Source: Symsagittifera roscoffensis (lineage: Eukaryota; Xenacoelomorpha; Acoela; Convolutidae). From it: a DNA stretch of 62,119 nt. The notes below the pieces were generated by a model. It worked only from the letters and a program-made list of their open reading frames with translations, was not told the origin of the DNA and made no database searches. Positions 48,701 to 59,360 of this stretch are shown one piece after another. The stretch spans positions 19,117,877-19,179,995 of the forward strand of contig NC_087066.1 in assembly GCF_963678635.1 (NCBI RefSeq), read 5' to 3'. The translations under genes were made by a program, and so were the position numbers. Within the stretch, counting starts at the first letter, position 1. Each line of letters opens with the position of its first letter.

Positions 48701-51700
48701 TTTGGAAAATTAGAATGTCAGCTTACAAAAGACCACCCGAAATTAACCAGGACGGATCGTTTTAATCTTAGGCGAACAAAATTTTGGTCAGCTATTGGAA
48801 ACAATTAACAATATTTAAATTTACTCTAAATGAAAAAATTTTCGATTTGCCGGTTCTTGCTTTGGTAAAAATTTTCGAACATGAAACGAACTTAAGAATT
48901 TTTGACTTCAAAATAAATTTTTGAGAAAAAACGGAGTGGCGCCATTAAAATTGGTCGTTTTTTAAGCCTTCTCCTCAAACATAAAGGTGACCGGAGGTAT
49001 AAATCAAGTCCTTTTTTAATTCCATTCAAGTCCTGCAGAGGTTTGTGAACAATGTCATTGTTAGGAAGAAGTGTCTTAAAATGGACTTAGACTATGCATC
49101 AGAATTATTCCCTTTGATGTCTCCTAAAAACTTAAAATACCGCTTTCAAAAACGTCCGCAAACTTCTATCAATAAAGGGGTTTTTTAACGTAGTCTGCTA
49201 TTTTTAAATACAAGAGTGATATTAGTGCAAAAAGCTTTTTAGCATATAAATGCAAAACAAAACTCTTATAAAAGTGAAGATTTTACTTTTTGGTTCTAAA
49301 CGGAAACTGAATGGGTTAAAATTGGTATTCGCCAAAAAAGAGGCTATTTAGTGCTAATTAGGATTTGAAAAAATTTTCCGAGTTTGAAAACAAGTATTTT
49401 TTCACTGTCATTTGGAGAAAAGAAAATGCTTGAGAAAGAATCAACGACCTCAGTGATTTTCGAGTATATTTGTTGCAATGCGCAAAATGAGTGTCAATCT
49501 TCAGCGCATGAGCTGCCACGGGTTGTTTGCTTTTAACTTCCAATGGATAAATCCTCCTCAAGGTATTTCAGCACACCTTAAAAAACGGCCCATTACGGTT
49601 ATTTAACAGATATCTTCTTATGTTAGTCATTTTTTAATCTCATTTTCGAAAATCTCAACTAGACTCAAGACAGGAAATCGATCTTTTTAGGTTGAATTCC
49701 GCCCTTGGATATTTTCTATGTTGATTACTTTGCACTATAGGCGCTATTTTTTCACTGATATTTTCCGGATAGCTGGAAACGCCTGGAAAAGATAGGAGAT
49801 AATTTGAGCCAAGTCTGACCTAGGAAGCAAGGCTAATGAATCTGGCCGTGATTGCATTCTTCAACAGGTGTATTGGACAGGTAATGAGAGGCAAAAATTG
49901 ATGCCATTTTCCGGCCCCCGACTTAAGACAATTTAAGTAGCCAGGTCATAGCATCATTAAATAGCCATAAATATGCTCAAGTGCATAGAATCATAAATTT
50001 CCTTCCTTCCTATGAAATAAATTATAACCGACGAAACAGAACGAAAATATATGTCTATGCTGATGATTTTTACTATATTTTCAAGAGAAACACGAAAAAT
50101 ACAACAAGAAAAATGGTACAACATTGGGCTTCGTTGCTCAGAATTGAGATTCGATATTCAGGCATAAATCAATGCAAAGTTTTCTCATCACGCTAGGCTC
50201 ATTAAACTATGTGGGACGATGTTTGTCTGGTCAGCTGAAGATTGCAAGACAATTTTGGCTTACAGACGCCAATGTTTGCTCAAATAAGTCAATAATTTTT
50301 TGAAAAGTGAACACTGAAGTTTTGCTCAGCAAATTTGTATACCAGCGTGTTTATTTTTTAATCATTTCTTTTCATATCCTTAAATCAACAATCAGCCGTT
50401 GCCATTGTTTTCTTTTCACCGGCTAGAAAAACAGAAACACTAGAACTTACCACGGGATGGTAACCAATGGTATGAAAATTTGTATTTTCTATTTTCATTC
50501 AAGATAGTGAGATGAATTACTGATGGGTCATTTGAGATATTCATGATATTATACGATGGTAGCTTTCACTATCAAAAAGACTACTATTGAAGTGATAATT
50601 ATGAAAATCTAATCCCATATCCAAGGTGCTAATTTTATAAAAGTTGGAACCAAATAGGTGGAAAATATAATGCTGGAATACTTTTATTAACAAAAACTCC
50701 TTAAAAATAATTCGTATATGAAGTAGTTTTATTACACTGCGTCTTGAAGAGCTGATTTTGTTCCTATAAGGGTCAATGTTGGTGACGATTATGGTCAATT
50801 GTGTTTAGATTGATGACCAGTCAATGGAACTAAATTACGGGACGTGCAAGTTCTACCGAGTAGCTGCGGTCAACACACAGGGATCCAGGGGATACTCAAA
50901 AGCAGGTACGATCAAGTTGATCAAGCTGCTGTTGAATAGAATCGCTCAAGTGTAGATAACTTTCTGGTTTCCAAACTATGCCCATCATCTTTGGCTTTAA
51001 AAATTCGTGTTTACCAAATGAAAAATGTTAGATCACACATTAGTCTAGTAGTTTGAAACTGAGAACTCAAAATCATATCAAATAAAATCAAAACAGTTAC
51101 TCCAACTTTTCTTCATGTTTAGTGACATTCGTACCGAGGCAGCCCACTCGCATTGATTTCGGTGCCCAACACTTCGACCAGGGCTGGATCCTCTCTGAAG
51201 TCACGTGGCAACTCGAAAGCAGAACCGAGACGCAAGCCTCTTCTTCATTCAACTCCTACTCATCAAACCACTACCAGAAACCCAGATCTGAAGCTCTACT
51301 TTCCTGGGGATCCAGAGCAGAGTATGTGTTATATGTTGAGAAGTCGGCATGTGATTCGTACCCGGGAAAAGTGGAGATGGTGCCTGGACTGTCTGGTGTG
51401 AAGACCAAGTCAAACAAGTTCCTGCTGAAATTAGAGGCACCCGAGGAGCGAGGATGTTATAAATACCACATTAAGGTAAGAATCGAACTGTTGTCAGGCA
51501 TCTCCTAATATAGTGTTATCATGTAACTGGACAGGTATTAACTTATCCCAGATTTTTTTTCGGTTAGTGTTCGACATTAGAAATTTTGGCATTAAAAACT
51601 TCGGTCAATCATTCTTAACGGACGTTGAACTCAATTAATTTGAGTTCTCAATTGAGTAAATTGAATTCTCAATAATTTCTTTTTGTATGTTCCAGATAAG

Positions 51701-54700
51701 CTTGTTGTTGGAGTGCGGTGTACATGGAGATACAGGCAGTCAGATCTTGAAGGTCGACAGAGCCAGTGAGTCAATCATACTTTTAGCTTAATTTTTATGA
51801 CTCATCAATTTATTACGTGACATTGAATAAGAAAGAACATGTAAATAGCAAAAATGTGCGTCTTTCAGGGCCCTGTGCGGCGAACAGCATCGTGAACAAC
51901 CCTGACTGTCCTGATAGTGCAATGGGCTCCAACTTCCAATATCGTGAGTTTCTTTCGAATGTTTATAAATCAATCACCCGAGATCAATAAACAGAGAAAC
52001 CAGCTCTAAGCTGTCACGTTTATGAAAGGTTTTAAGGTTTTACCTCCGTTTTTTTGCTTCTTTATATCTACCAGACCAGCGATAACAGTTTTCTTATAAA
52101 ACTTCTGGTTAAAACTTTCTGTGATCTTTTATTTACTTAACTGCCCTTGAAATTAGTTTTCTCTATTTACGGAAAAACGCCAAAATATTTAAGCTTCTAA
52201 CTGTTTTCGTCCACAATGAGTTCCTGATTATTTGGGCTATTCTGATCATTCTTGTAGCCAAAACTATGTCGTGTTTCCGGTTACCTTTAATGCCCATAAG
52301 GTTTTCCCTTCGCATTCGATACAATTTTCTTACCCGGTTGGTTATTTATAACCCAGGTCAAACATATATTGACAAAATGGTTATAAATTTCTAATTCACT
52401 ATTCCGTGAGTTTTGAAAGACCTTTGAATTCGTAAAACAACATGAACTGAAAATATATTAAATTTGAATGATTGACAATTAATGAAAACAAGAACAGAAT
52501 TTCCAACAGGGCTTCAGCTTTCTTGGAAACATTTAGAATCGTAAATCATTATACCAAAAGCATGAAATAAGTTTTTGCTGGTCTTTTTTTGGAAAAAAAA
52601 TATGTTTTCTCATTTTCTCATTTTTCAGATACGTTTTTAAATAGCTTAACATTTAAAATACTAACCGAGATGGTAGTTGTCAGTGTCTTTGACTTATGCA
52701 TTCCAAACTGTCATCATTTTTCAGCCTTCGACCAGAGTGAGAATTACGACCTCATCCTAGAGAGTTCAGCTACTGCCTTCTACTCCCCCTCGAAGCAGTT
52801 CGCCATTAGTCTCAGCTGGGTCTTCAGCAGTTACGCATCCAGTCCGAGTAGTATCCAAGTTGCCATCGAGTGGAGACGTCTCACAAACACGAACAAGCAC
52901 TTTTACAACAGAAATAACGAGAGCAGTGATGCTAAGCAAATTGTAGTTTCTGTTAGTATTTCTTAAATTTTTTTTGGTTTTCAGTTTTTAAGCAAGCAAT
53001 TTATCACAATTCTTTCTTTGCAATTGTTGTTTATGTTTCCAGTCAACTTTAAATAATCGATTATTTTTTCGGATCAAATTAATTTTTCGGGGGGGGGGGG
53101 GGGGGGGGGAGGAGGGAGGATGTTAACTTGGTCCATTTTTTTCTCTTAGAATTGCTGTTTGATCGGTCAAACTTTTCAAATGGAATCGATGAAAGATGTT
53201 GTTTTTTTTTTGTTTCAGGGTGCTGTAAAACATGTGCTATACGTTGAACCGGATTCAACATACAGTGTCAAAGTGAGTTAAAATTATCGAACGCATCATC
53301 AATCATCCTTCTGCCAATCCTTTATTCCGTTAATCTGACTATTATTCCAAAATGATAATGAAGCAGCAAAAAAGTTTTTGAACAATAAAATTTCGAAATT
53401 TTGAGTTTTACAGTTTGTAACGTGTTTTAAATGTTTATGTTTTGTTCAGATTTCTCAGGGTAACACAGTTCGATCCAACACCATCACCCACTCGGTGTAC
53501 GTGTCCAGACAACTGGAAGAGGAGTATAGACTATCGCGTAAGTATTGCGAACACCCTTTCTGAGCTATACAAGTTATTTACACCATATGTACCTGCTATA
53601 TTCTATTGAAAAAGAAAATGACGATGGTCTAGAAGGCAAATTAAACTTAATAATTTAAAAAGAAAGAAATTTAAGTGTGAAAAAAGCTCTCAGACACTTA
53701 TTTTCGAATCTAATACACGTTTTATTAATCATTTGATAAGGTGTGATCAAATTAACTTTTCATCACGTTATTTCTTTGGTTTCAGTTCCGACTGAGGGTA
53801 CAAGAGGAGGTACTAAACAGGGCGTGTCACATGTCAATGTAGAGTTGCTATCTCTAACCCGTAAGTCACGTGAATAAACTGAGACGCCAATTTGGTCACT
53901 TCGCTCAATTCATGCAGAGATTTATTTATAGCTTCACCCTTACCTACACAAATTTCACAATTTTTCTTCTCACAAAATCAGTAATAAGCAGAAAATTATT
54001 TCTATGAATCAGAAATGAGTAGGTAGTTTCGTATTTTTAGGTACCCAAGGTACTGAAGTGTAAATGTTTGAGTTTTGTTTGAAACATAGTAAGTTTATTC
54101 TAGTAAACGCTCAATTAAAATCGTATGCCAAATAACGCTCATTAGAACTTTAATTAATCGCTATTTAATTAGTATTTTTTGACTGAAAAACATTAACGTG
54201 TGCAAGGTCTTGATTTCTGAAAAGTCTGAAAACAATCTGAAATGAAGTTTAACCAAATCTTATACTAAAAGTAAAACTTAATCGTATTTCAAACATTTAA
54301 AAGACTAGCATTCAGTAACGTGCCGAGCGGGAGGAGGGGGCGGGAGCAGAAAATTTTTGACAAAACAGGGTCCTTATAGTATTATCGGAGAGATAAGAAA
54401 ATCAAATTGGTCGATCTAAAAAAAGGTCTTGAAAATTTTCAATTTTTTTTTGAAAAACCGCCCCCCTTAAAAAATTTCTGCACAGGCCACTGCTAGCATT
54501 GGTAGCGAAATATTAAAATTACTAATTAGGTAAAAAGAAGATCGAGTTTGAAATGATTCATGCCTGTCCCCATTGATCGAAAACACTGGTGAAATGTTCG
54601 AATTTTTCTAGTTTCTTGCTCGTTATCAGATAAAATATGACAAAGCTTCCGGCCATTTTTCAAAATTTCAACCATGAAGAAAAAAAATGATTTTTTAGCC

Positions 54701-57700
54701 TCAATTCTCACACTCCTCATTGTCATGTCGACCTTCATGATCGTGCTCTTAATCGGACTGCTGTCGTTTGTGGTGAAGAGGAAGTTGATAAGACCTCGCA
54801 ACAATGCCAGACACAGACTGATGCACTGTGCGGGGGGCACTCAAGGCATGCGAGGAGGGGTGGATCCGAACATGTACTACTGGTGGAATGAAGAACAGGC
54901 TGCACTCGCTGCTGCTCAAGCGTAAGATCAATCTTCTAGAAGCTTCTGATTTATTCTAAAGTAATTGTCTCTGAAATAATTGTCAAGAATTTAAAAAAAA
55001 ACGCTTTACAATTAAAGTAAAAGTAAACAAAGGCGATCGAATATCATTCTGTCACATTCTTAAATTTGGTGAATTTAAAACAACGAAAAAGTTGTGAATG
55101 TTCAGTGGCGGTGGCATGTATGACTCATGGGAGGTGCAACTGGAAGACGTATATCTGTATGACGTCATACTACAAGGCTCATACGGAGCAGTCTACAAGG
55201 TTAGAAGAAAAGCAAAAAGCACTTTCAAAGTAATTAGTTATTGATTTAGACTAAATTTGTAAAGTATTTTTGGAGTTTTTTTTCGAAAAAAAAAAGATAT
55301 TTTTCAAACCATGCAAATCAGCCACACATAATGAACGTGTTCAAAAAGCTTGGTGATAATGTGGCATCTTGAAGTTTCCAACTCAAAATCATCATTTTCT
55401 AATGCTTCAAACACATCTGGTTGCAGGGTGCGATTCCGGTGCAATCCAACATAGCCTTAACTGCCTCTCCAGGAGTGCCTGGATCCCCTAGTCACCCTCA
55501 GCCGGAGAAAACCATACTTCCATCTGTCATCAAAATGCTAGCAGGTACAAATCAAACAACGCGTGATGCGATATTCATAAAAACTATTCAAGCTTGGTGT
55601 GTTTCTAACAATTGTCGACCGCGAGATCTTCATTGAAATTCACAGTTAAAAATAGCTGTTCTATACCTTAAATGCTTATATTCTATTGAAAGGCAACATT
55701 TCATGCCAATTTAACTCTGTTTCAGTGTGAACATTCATGTGTTTCAGAGTCCGTGAGTGAAACAGACAAGTTGCACTTCCGCAAAGAGGTCGAGATCTTA
55801 AAGAGAGTTGGTTACCATGATAACCTGCTGAACTTGCTGGCCTGCACGACTTTGACTGCGCCTATGTGTATGGTGCTGGAAGATGGATGCCAGGGCGATT
55901 TATTGGGTTATCTGCGCATGTTTAAAATGGTAGGCTTGGTTTCTTATATCCACATATATTTTTCAAAAAGATAATATTAACGAGATTTTATTTTTAAAAA
56001 ACCAATAATGGAAAGCATATTTTTTTCTTTTGAATGCTAAAAATCCTCAGCACTCCACTCAAACTGCGCTGAGAAAAAATTACATATCCAATAGTTTTCA
56101 AAGATAAGTTAGAACACCAAAAATAGTATTCTCTTACTCAGCTTCTTAGGAATGACTTTTTTTTATTTTATACCAAACAACTAGTCATTATCCTGATGAA
56201 ACGACATCTCACTATGTTTTCCATCTTCACTTCAGGACTCAAATGAGAGCGAATACAGTCTGCAGAGTTCCCCCAACTACAGCACCCTGCGCACCCTCCC
56301 CCGCTCACAGGGTCTGTGGAGTAACAGAAGTAAGCAGCAGGATGACCTCGTGCCCCCCTCCAACTGCATGTTGGAGGCATTCGCCAAACAGATATGTCTC
56401 GCTATGGTGAGTTTCGTAGTTTTTTAGTTGACCAGAATTGTTTTACCCATTACGATTTTTTAAAAGTGAAGAAAAATTATAAATTCTCATTTTAAGAAAA
56501 TCCAATGCAAATTTCCAAGTACAATAAATTGTATCGAATAAAAATTCATCAAAAGCTGCTCGGAGTCTAATAGTTCGGTGTTGCGCTATAATTTGTAATC
56601 CATGCTAATAGTTTGTGGTTTTATTGAGCTCGGGTAGAACTCTTGGTCGCGGAACTGAAAACCAATACTTCAAGTGATAATTTATCACAATTGCTACTAG
56701 TCTCGTGTTATAGTTTCAAGGAAATTGATTGAATATTATTTTTTAATTTTAGAGTCATCTGTCGTCGAAAGGTCTGTTCCACAGAGATCTGGCCTGTCGG
56801 AATATTCTCCTCACCCAAGACTACTCTGTCAAAGTGGGGGACTACTCTATGGTCAGATTCGCATACTCACACCCAGAGTACTTATCACGGTAAACACAGA
56901 TTTATTATACTGCAGTGAACCATTCAGCTTATATTTGGGCAAACTAAATTCTCACAATAGTCTGTATTAGTACTTCGAAACCCGGTTGTGACAAACATCA
57001 GATCTCATTGACCACCCCCCCCCCCCCCCAAATGAAAAAAGGAGGCGATTCATCAGAAGGTATACATCAATCGCGTGTGCTGAACCATTGAAATAGTCTT
57101 TTCTACCGTTAGATATTATGCTCTAGTTAGCATGGGGCTAAATTACTAGATAAGAGGTCTCGCAGCCCAGCCGTTGATTAGTGCGAATAAACAACCCTTA
57201 TTTTTAACTTTATCCTTAAATGTTCGGTCAGTTATGATCTCTGCGCCTGAAAAACGAGTTGACTTAACATGATTTCTGGTTTTAGAATCAGCGGGAAGAT
57301 GCCGATCAAGTGGATGGCAATTGAGGTGCTACAGGACCAGACATTCACACCCAAGAGTGACGTGTAAGAACAATCTTCCTTGTCAATCTATTTTCAGACT
57401 TTTTGCGACTAATTTTATAAAGATTTGAGCATAGATTATTTCAATTAATCCAGACTCGCGCTTTTCTCAAATGTATTATTATTAGACCATTGCAATTCTT
57501 TTTTCAAGAAAAAATAAAAGTATTCAAGCATATTTTCCAAAAATACGCCACGGAAAACTCTTTTAACCAGTATTGGTTATGCGAACTGCAAATACTGAAA
57601 CAACTTAAGTAACAACGATATCATTTCACAAAAAAAAATTTTGAGCGACTGATTTGAATTATTTGTCTGATATGTATTTTTTTTTCATCGTCTGATGGCG

Positions 57701-59360
57701 ATTTTATATAACCCTTTTTTCAAACTCAATTTGGTTAAGAGATATTTTTTAAAAGTAAATGGGGACTCTCATGTGCTACTCGTCCAATTGATGGTTATTT
57801 GATCATCCCTTGTTCCAGATGGAGTTTCGGAGTGGTGTTGTATGAACTGTGCACTTTGGGCAGTGTGCCTTTCCCCAACATCCCCTCTGCAGACCTCCTT
57901 AAGACCCTCCTCACGGGATACAGGATGGACCAACCGAACACATGCTCAGACACTCTGTGAGTAACAAGTGTTTTCTATTATACAATAGTCTACAATAGTC
58001 ATATGTATAACATACTGCAATAGTTCAAAGTAAGACCTCTATGAGATGGTTTCTCCTCTTTAGAAAAACATTTATTAGTTATAAACCCATTTTTTACAGA
58101 AACAACTTCAAAATTCAACTCTGTTTTTCTCTTAACTTTGGTATCAATAACTGAAAATCAACCTAAAATCGCATTGATTTCCATATTTTCAATGAAGCTT
58201 CGTTGAAGTGAGCACCGTTCAAATAATAATTAAAGATCTTTATCCAGGTACAACATGATGATCCGGTGCTGGCGTGAGAACCCGGAGGAGCGTCCCGACT
58301 TCCCTCAGCTACTGACCGCACTCACCGATCACTCGGAGGAGAATCCTCATTCGTCCCTCATTCAACTCAACAACGACGACAACAGCTCTTCGGGGGAGCA
58401 GCACCACACCGAGTGTCCCCCTCCCCCCGTGCCCCCGAAGAAGCCAAACAATGCACCTGTGGGTCAGACTGGTCCGAGTCAAAATGTGATGGGTAGCCAG
58501 AGAGGATCTGTTTCTGGTCAGCAAATGGGATTGGAATCGAACACTTTGTCAAGTAAGATTTTTGACCTTGTTAGTTTGGTTCTGGAAGCTTCTAAATTCT
58601 TAGATTTGCTATATAAACTTGGTTTTCTCAAAATGGGTTTATCGACTTGGAAAAGAAATGACCCATTTTTTGCAAACTGAAACTAATTTTCTTAATTTTA
58701 ACTAAGATTTCATAAAAAGGTTCAAAGATTGCATCAAAAAATTAATTCGTCTGTGTTTTAGGCTCTGAAGCTGGATCCATGAAAAGAAAAATGTCATCTC
58801 CGAATGTAGTCCAACCGCAATTGACTCTGGCTGAGAACGACACGCCACGCAGAACCTCTGCAACCTTCCAAAACACTCCTAAACACAATATTCCACAATC
58901 CCAACCAAACAATCAGCTTGCAATGACGTCACTCAAGTCACCAACCAATGAGATTAGAGAAAACGAAGACCGAGATACGAGTGTGAAAAGTAACGAGTTC
59001 GGTCCATATAGACCCGAAAACAATTCGCTCAAAACATTCGCCGGGCGAAGTGGAAATAAACCAAGTCCTACACTTCCAAGAGCTAACGAGAGCGCACCGC
59101 GAAAAACTTCCTTAAATGGTAGTGAAGCATTGAGGAGTAACGGTAACAGTTCGTCACGTGGTGACTTGACTGCTCTTAGTTCATCGGGAACCGGTTCGAA
59201 ACCAGCCAATGGCCTTCAGTCATTTGGTGGACGACAGACGCCGATAATGTTTGGCAATACAAGCAATAGTAACCAAAATACTTTAACGCATCCAGACAAA
59301 AAATCATCCGTGGCTTCATGTGTGTCTCATGCAGAGACCGCAACTTCAAAATTTATTTAA
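36554..59360 (+). CDS. Receptor tyrosine kinase, Torso-like architecture, 22 exons
   Basis: Exons: 36554-36700, 46457-46534, 46687-46726, 47307-47527, 50809-50905, 51123-51475, 51696-51765, 51869-51943, 52725-52951, 53219-53272, 53450-53537, 53786-53860, 54699-54921, 55106-55199, 55427-55544, 55748-55929, 56236-56406, 56753-56889, 57286-57363, 57819-57956, 58248-58552, 58762-59360. All use GT-AG and keep phase, totalling 3570 bases (1189 residues). The predicted protein has a signal peptide, Cys-rich segment (about 38-88), three FN3-like units (about 95-505), TM helix (511-534), kinase (about 590-918) with a 40-residue insert, and a 270-residue Ser/Asn/Pro tail. Kinase landmarks: GSYG loop (607-610), Lys650, alpha-C Glu667, HRDLACRN (781-788), DYS (801-803), AIE (828-830), DVWSFGVVLYE. 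It should sense an extracellular ligand and signal by tyrosine phosphorylation. Domain order and the Cys-rich start resemble Torso; FGFR/PDGFR/RET-type kinases are the alternatives. Confidence 0.9.
37185..37590. mobile_element. hAT-type MITE, long form, in receptor intron 1
   Basis: It starts CAGGGGTGGATCTAGGATTTTC and runs in the opposite orientation to the copy at 13569: GGCGCCAAAGGTGCC, GGTCGGCAGGGGGTCGAAT and GTCCGC blocks are in reverse order. The right end is eroded and no matching 8-bp flank was found, so the end is approximate. Confidence 0.75.
39161..39310 (-). CDS. Candidate antisense exon in receptor intron 1
   Basis: On the minus strand a 150-bp segment sits between TTTTTCTCTGCAG and a GTATGT donor, and stays open in one frame: RLYVVKTVHVIPEDSKLKLL and GLREEWSKIRSGPK. 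The composition is protein-like and both splice sites are strong, with phase 2 at both ends. No family was recognised and no partner exon of matching phase was found. Confidence 0.3.
40555..41256 (-). CDS. Candidate nested antisense gene, last two exons
   Basis: Minus-strand exon 41256-41178 follows TTTCTAATCTTCAG and ends at ACA/GTGAGAG, encoding LLFGPSPHDFQASLKMNGKG and SLIGLT. A possible terminal exon 40629-40555 follows TTGTTTTTTGAG, in matching phase 0: EKEINVVRKHLNLSSGAAQK then GKDA and a stop. Good splice sites and phase agreement suggest a small gene nested in the receptor intron, but upstream exons were not found and no family is recognised. The frame at 44184-44411 on the same strand could be its start. 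Confidence 0.35.
43387..43600. mobile_element. hAT-type MITE fragment in receptor intron 1
   Basis: CAGGGCGGATCTAGAATTTT begins the copy, followed by the G-rich GGCGGGGGCGG segment and the AAAAATTATTGAAAATTTTG block of the family. The right end is lost or diverged near CCGCCCTAAAATGG. Confidence 0.65.
44184..44411 (-). CDS. Hypothetical 75-codon frame
   Basis: A minus-strand ATG opens a frame of ordinary soluble-protein composition (SLWSKRDYISETDLELLLIF, FYDNWAQDRLLTFKTQDNFI). A GTACCA donor-like site lies just before its stop. It lies within receptor intron 1 and could be the first exon of a nested antisense gene or a fragment of a mobile element. No family was recognised. Confidence 0.3.
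   Translation of the reverse strand: MITPLEVRHSLWSKRDYISETDLELLLIFFNRFNPSDSFYDNWAQDRLLTFKTQDNFIQAINIDFLKSLKIATYQ
46457..46726 (+). CDS. Receptor exons 2-3: Cys-rich N-terminal region
   Basis: Exon 2 (46457-46534) and exon 3 (46687-46726) encode CVPRCYRPGDTFGKSVSQC and ECKQESCSVY. With the CxxxCxxxC of exon 1 they make a compact nine-Cys segment before the first FN3 unit. The arrangement recalls the Cys-rich start of Torso and, more loosely, of anosmin-1. Confidence 0.7.
46873..47205. mobile_element. hAT-type MITE, diverged, in receptor intron 3
   Basis: It begins CAGGGGATGATTTAGAG and ends TAGATCCACCTTCTG. Inside are CATCCATTTTTGG, GAGCGCGCGCCGAAGCG and AAAATTAATTTGGAC, all shared with the copy at 13569. 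The flanking octamers do not match, and the left end lies only about 145 bp after exon 3. Confidence 0.65.
47307..53860 (+). CDS. Receptor exons 4-12: fibronectin-III-like ectodomain
   Basis: Exons 4-5 form the clearest FN3 unit, with ILLVWD early and CKFYRVAAVNTQGSRGYSKA at its end; between them is a Ser8-Gly4 run. Exons 6-7 form a second unit (SEVTWQLESR, AEYVLYVEKSAC, GCYKYHIKISLLLECG). Exons 8-12 form a third (FAISLSWVFSSY, KHVLYVEPDSTYSVKISQGN). The repeated YVLYVE and HVLYVE motifs tie units two and three together. Exon 9's donor is best at TTTCT/GTTAGT, which keeps phase. Confidence 0.75.
49981..50196 (+). pseudogene. LINE reverse-transcriptase fragment with YADD
   Basis: This 71-codon frame contains TKIYVYADDFYYIF, the catalytic YADD block of non-LTR reverse transcriptases (YADD at 50056-50067), followed by a helix and QHWASLLRIEIRYSGINQCK then VFSS, in the usual W...G...N..K..F.S pattern. 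Flanking motifs are missing, so it is an isolated remnant in receptor intron 4. It could share origin with the retroelement piece at 17897-18931, though they cover different parts of the protein. Confidence 0.65.
53089..53109 (+). repeat. G21 homopolymer in receptor intron 9
   Basis: An uninterrupted run of 21 G on the coding strand, about 110 bp before exon 10, followed by a short GGAGGGAGGA stretch. In the transcript it could form a G-quadruplex near the acceptor. Confidence 0.9.
54305..54500. mobile_element. hAT-type MITE (54313-54492) with perfect TSD, in intron 12
   Basis: A 180-bp element from CAGTAACGTGCCGAGCGGG to AGGCCACTG, flanked by perfect CTAGCATT octamers (54305-54312 and 54493-54500). 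Its termini are of CAGTGGCGTGCC type, differing from the other copies, but its interior (CAAAACAGGGTCCTTATAGT, AAATTGGTCGATCTAAAAAA) belongs to the same group. Confidence 0.8.
54699..54921 (+). CDS. Receptor exon 13: transmembrane helix
   Basis: It encodes SILTLLIVMSTFMIVLLIGL and further hydrophobic residues, ending in a KRKLIRPR stop-transfer sequence. That fixes the topology as extracellular N-terminus and cytoplasmic kinase. The exon ends in a juxtamembrane segment with MYYWW and an Ala-rich run. Confidence 0.9.
55106..58552 (+). CDS. Receptor exons 14-21: split tyrosine kinase domain
   Basis: Exon 14 holds the glycine loop (LQGSYGAVYK), in which the first Gly of GxGxxG is Leu. Exon 15 carries a Pro/Ser-rich insertion and the ATP-binding Lys (VIKML). 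Exon 16 has the alpha-C Glu and hinge (FRKEVEIL, MCMVLEDGCQGDLLGYL). Exon 17 is the kinase insert, with two Tyr in EYSL and NYSTL contexts. Exon 18 has HRDLACRNILL and GDYSMVRF. Exon 19 has KMPIKWMAIEVL, exon 20 WSFGVVLYELCTLG, and exon 21 CWRENPEERPDF, which ends the kinase and begins the tail with PPPPVPPKKP. HRD Asp, its partner Asn and the Lys/Glu pair are intact, so catalysis is plausible. Confidence 0.9.
57015..57029. repeat. C15 homopolymer in receptor intron 18
   Basis: An uninterrupted run of C in AT-rich intron sequence. Confidence 0.9.
58762..59360 (+). CDS. Receptor exon 22: C-terminal tail
   Basis: The last exon encodes about 199 residues rich in Ser, Asn, Pro, Thr and Arg, without a fold I recognise, ending TAA at 59360. 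Composition and lack of hydrophobic runs suggest a disordered cytoplasmic tail. It contains few Tyr (one in GPYRPEN), so most docking would have to come from the kinase insert or juxtamembrane region. Confidence 0.8.

Noticed and set aside
58309-59209. Minus-strand frames of 60-98 codons
   Set aside because: They are shadows of the receptor's C-terminal exons, which have the coding evidence.
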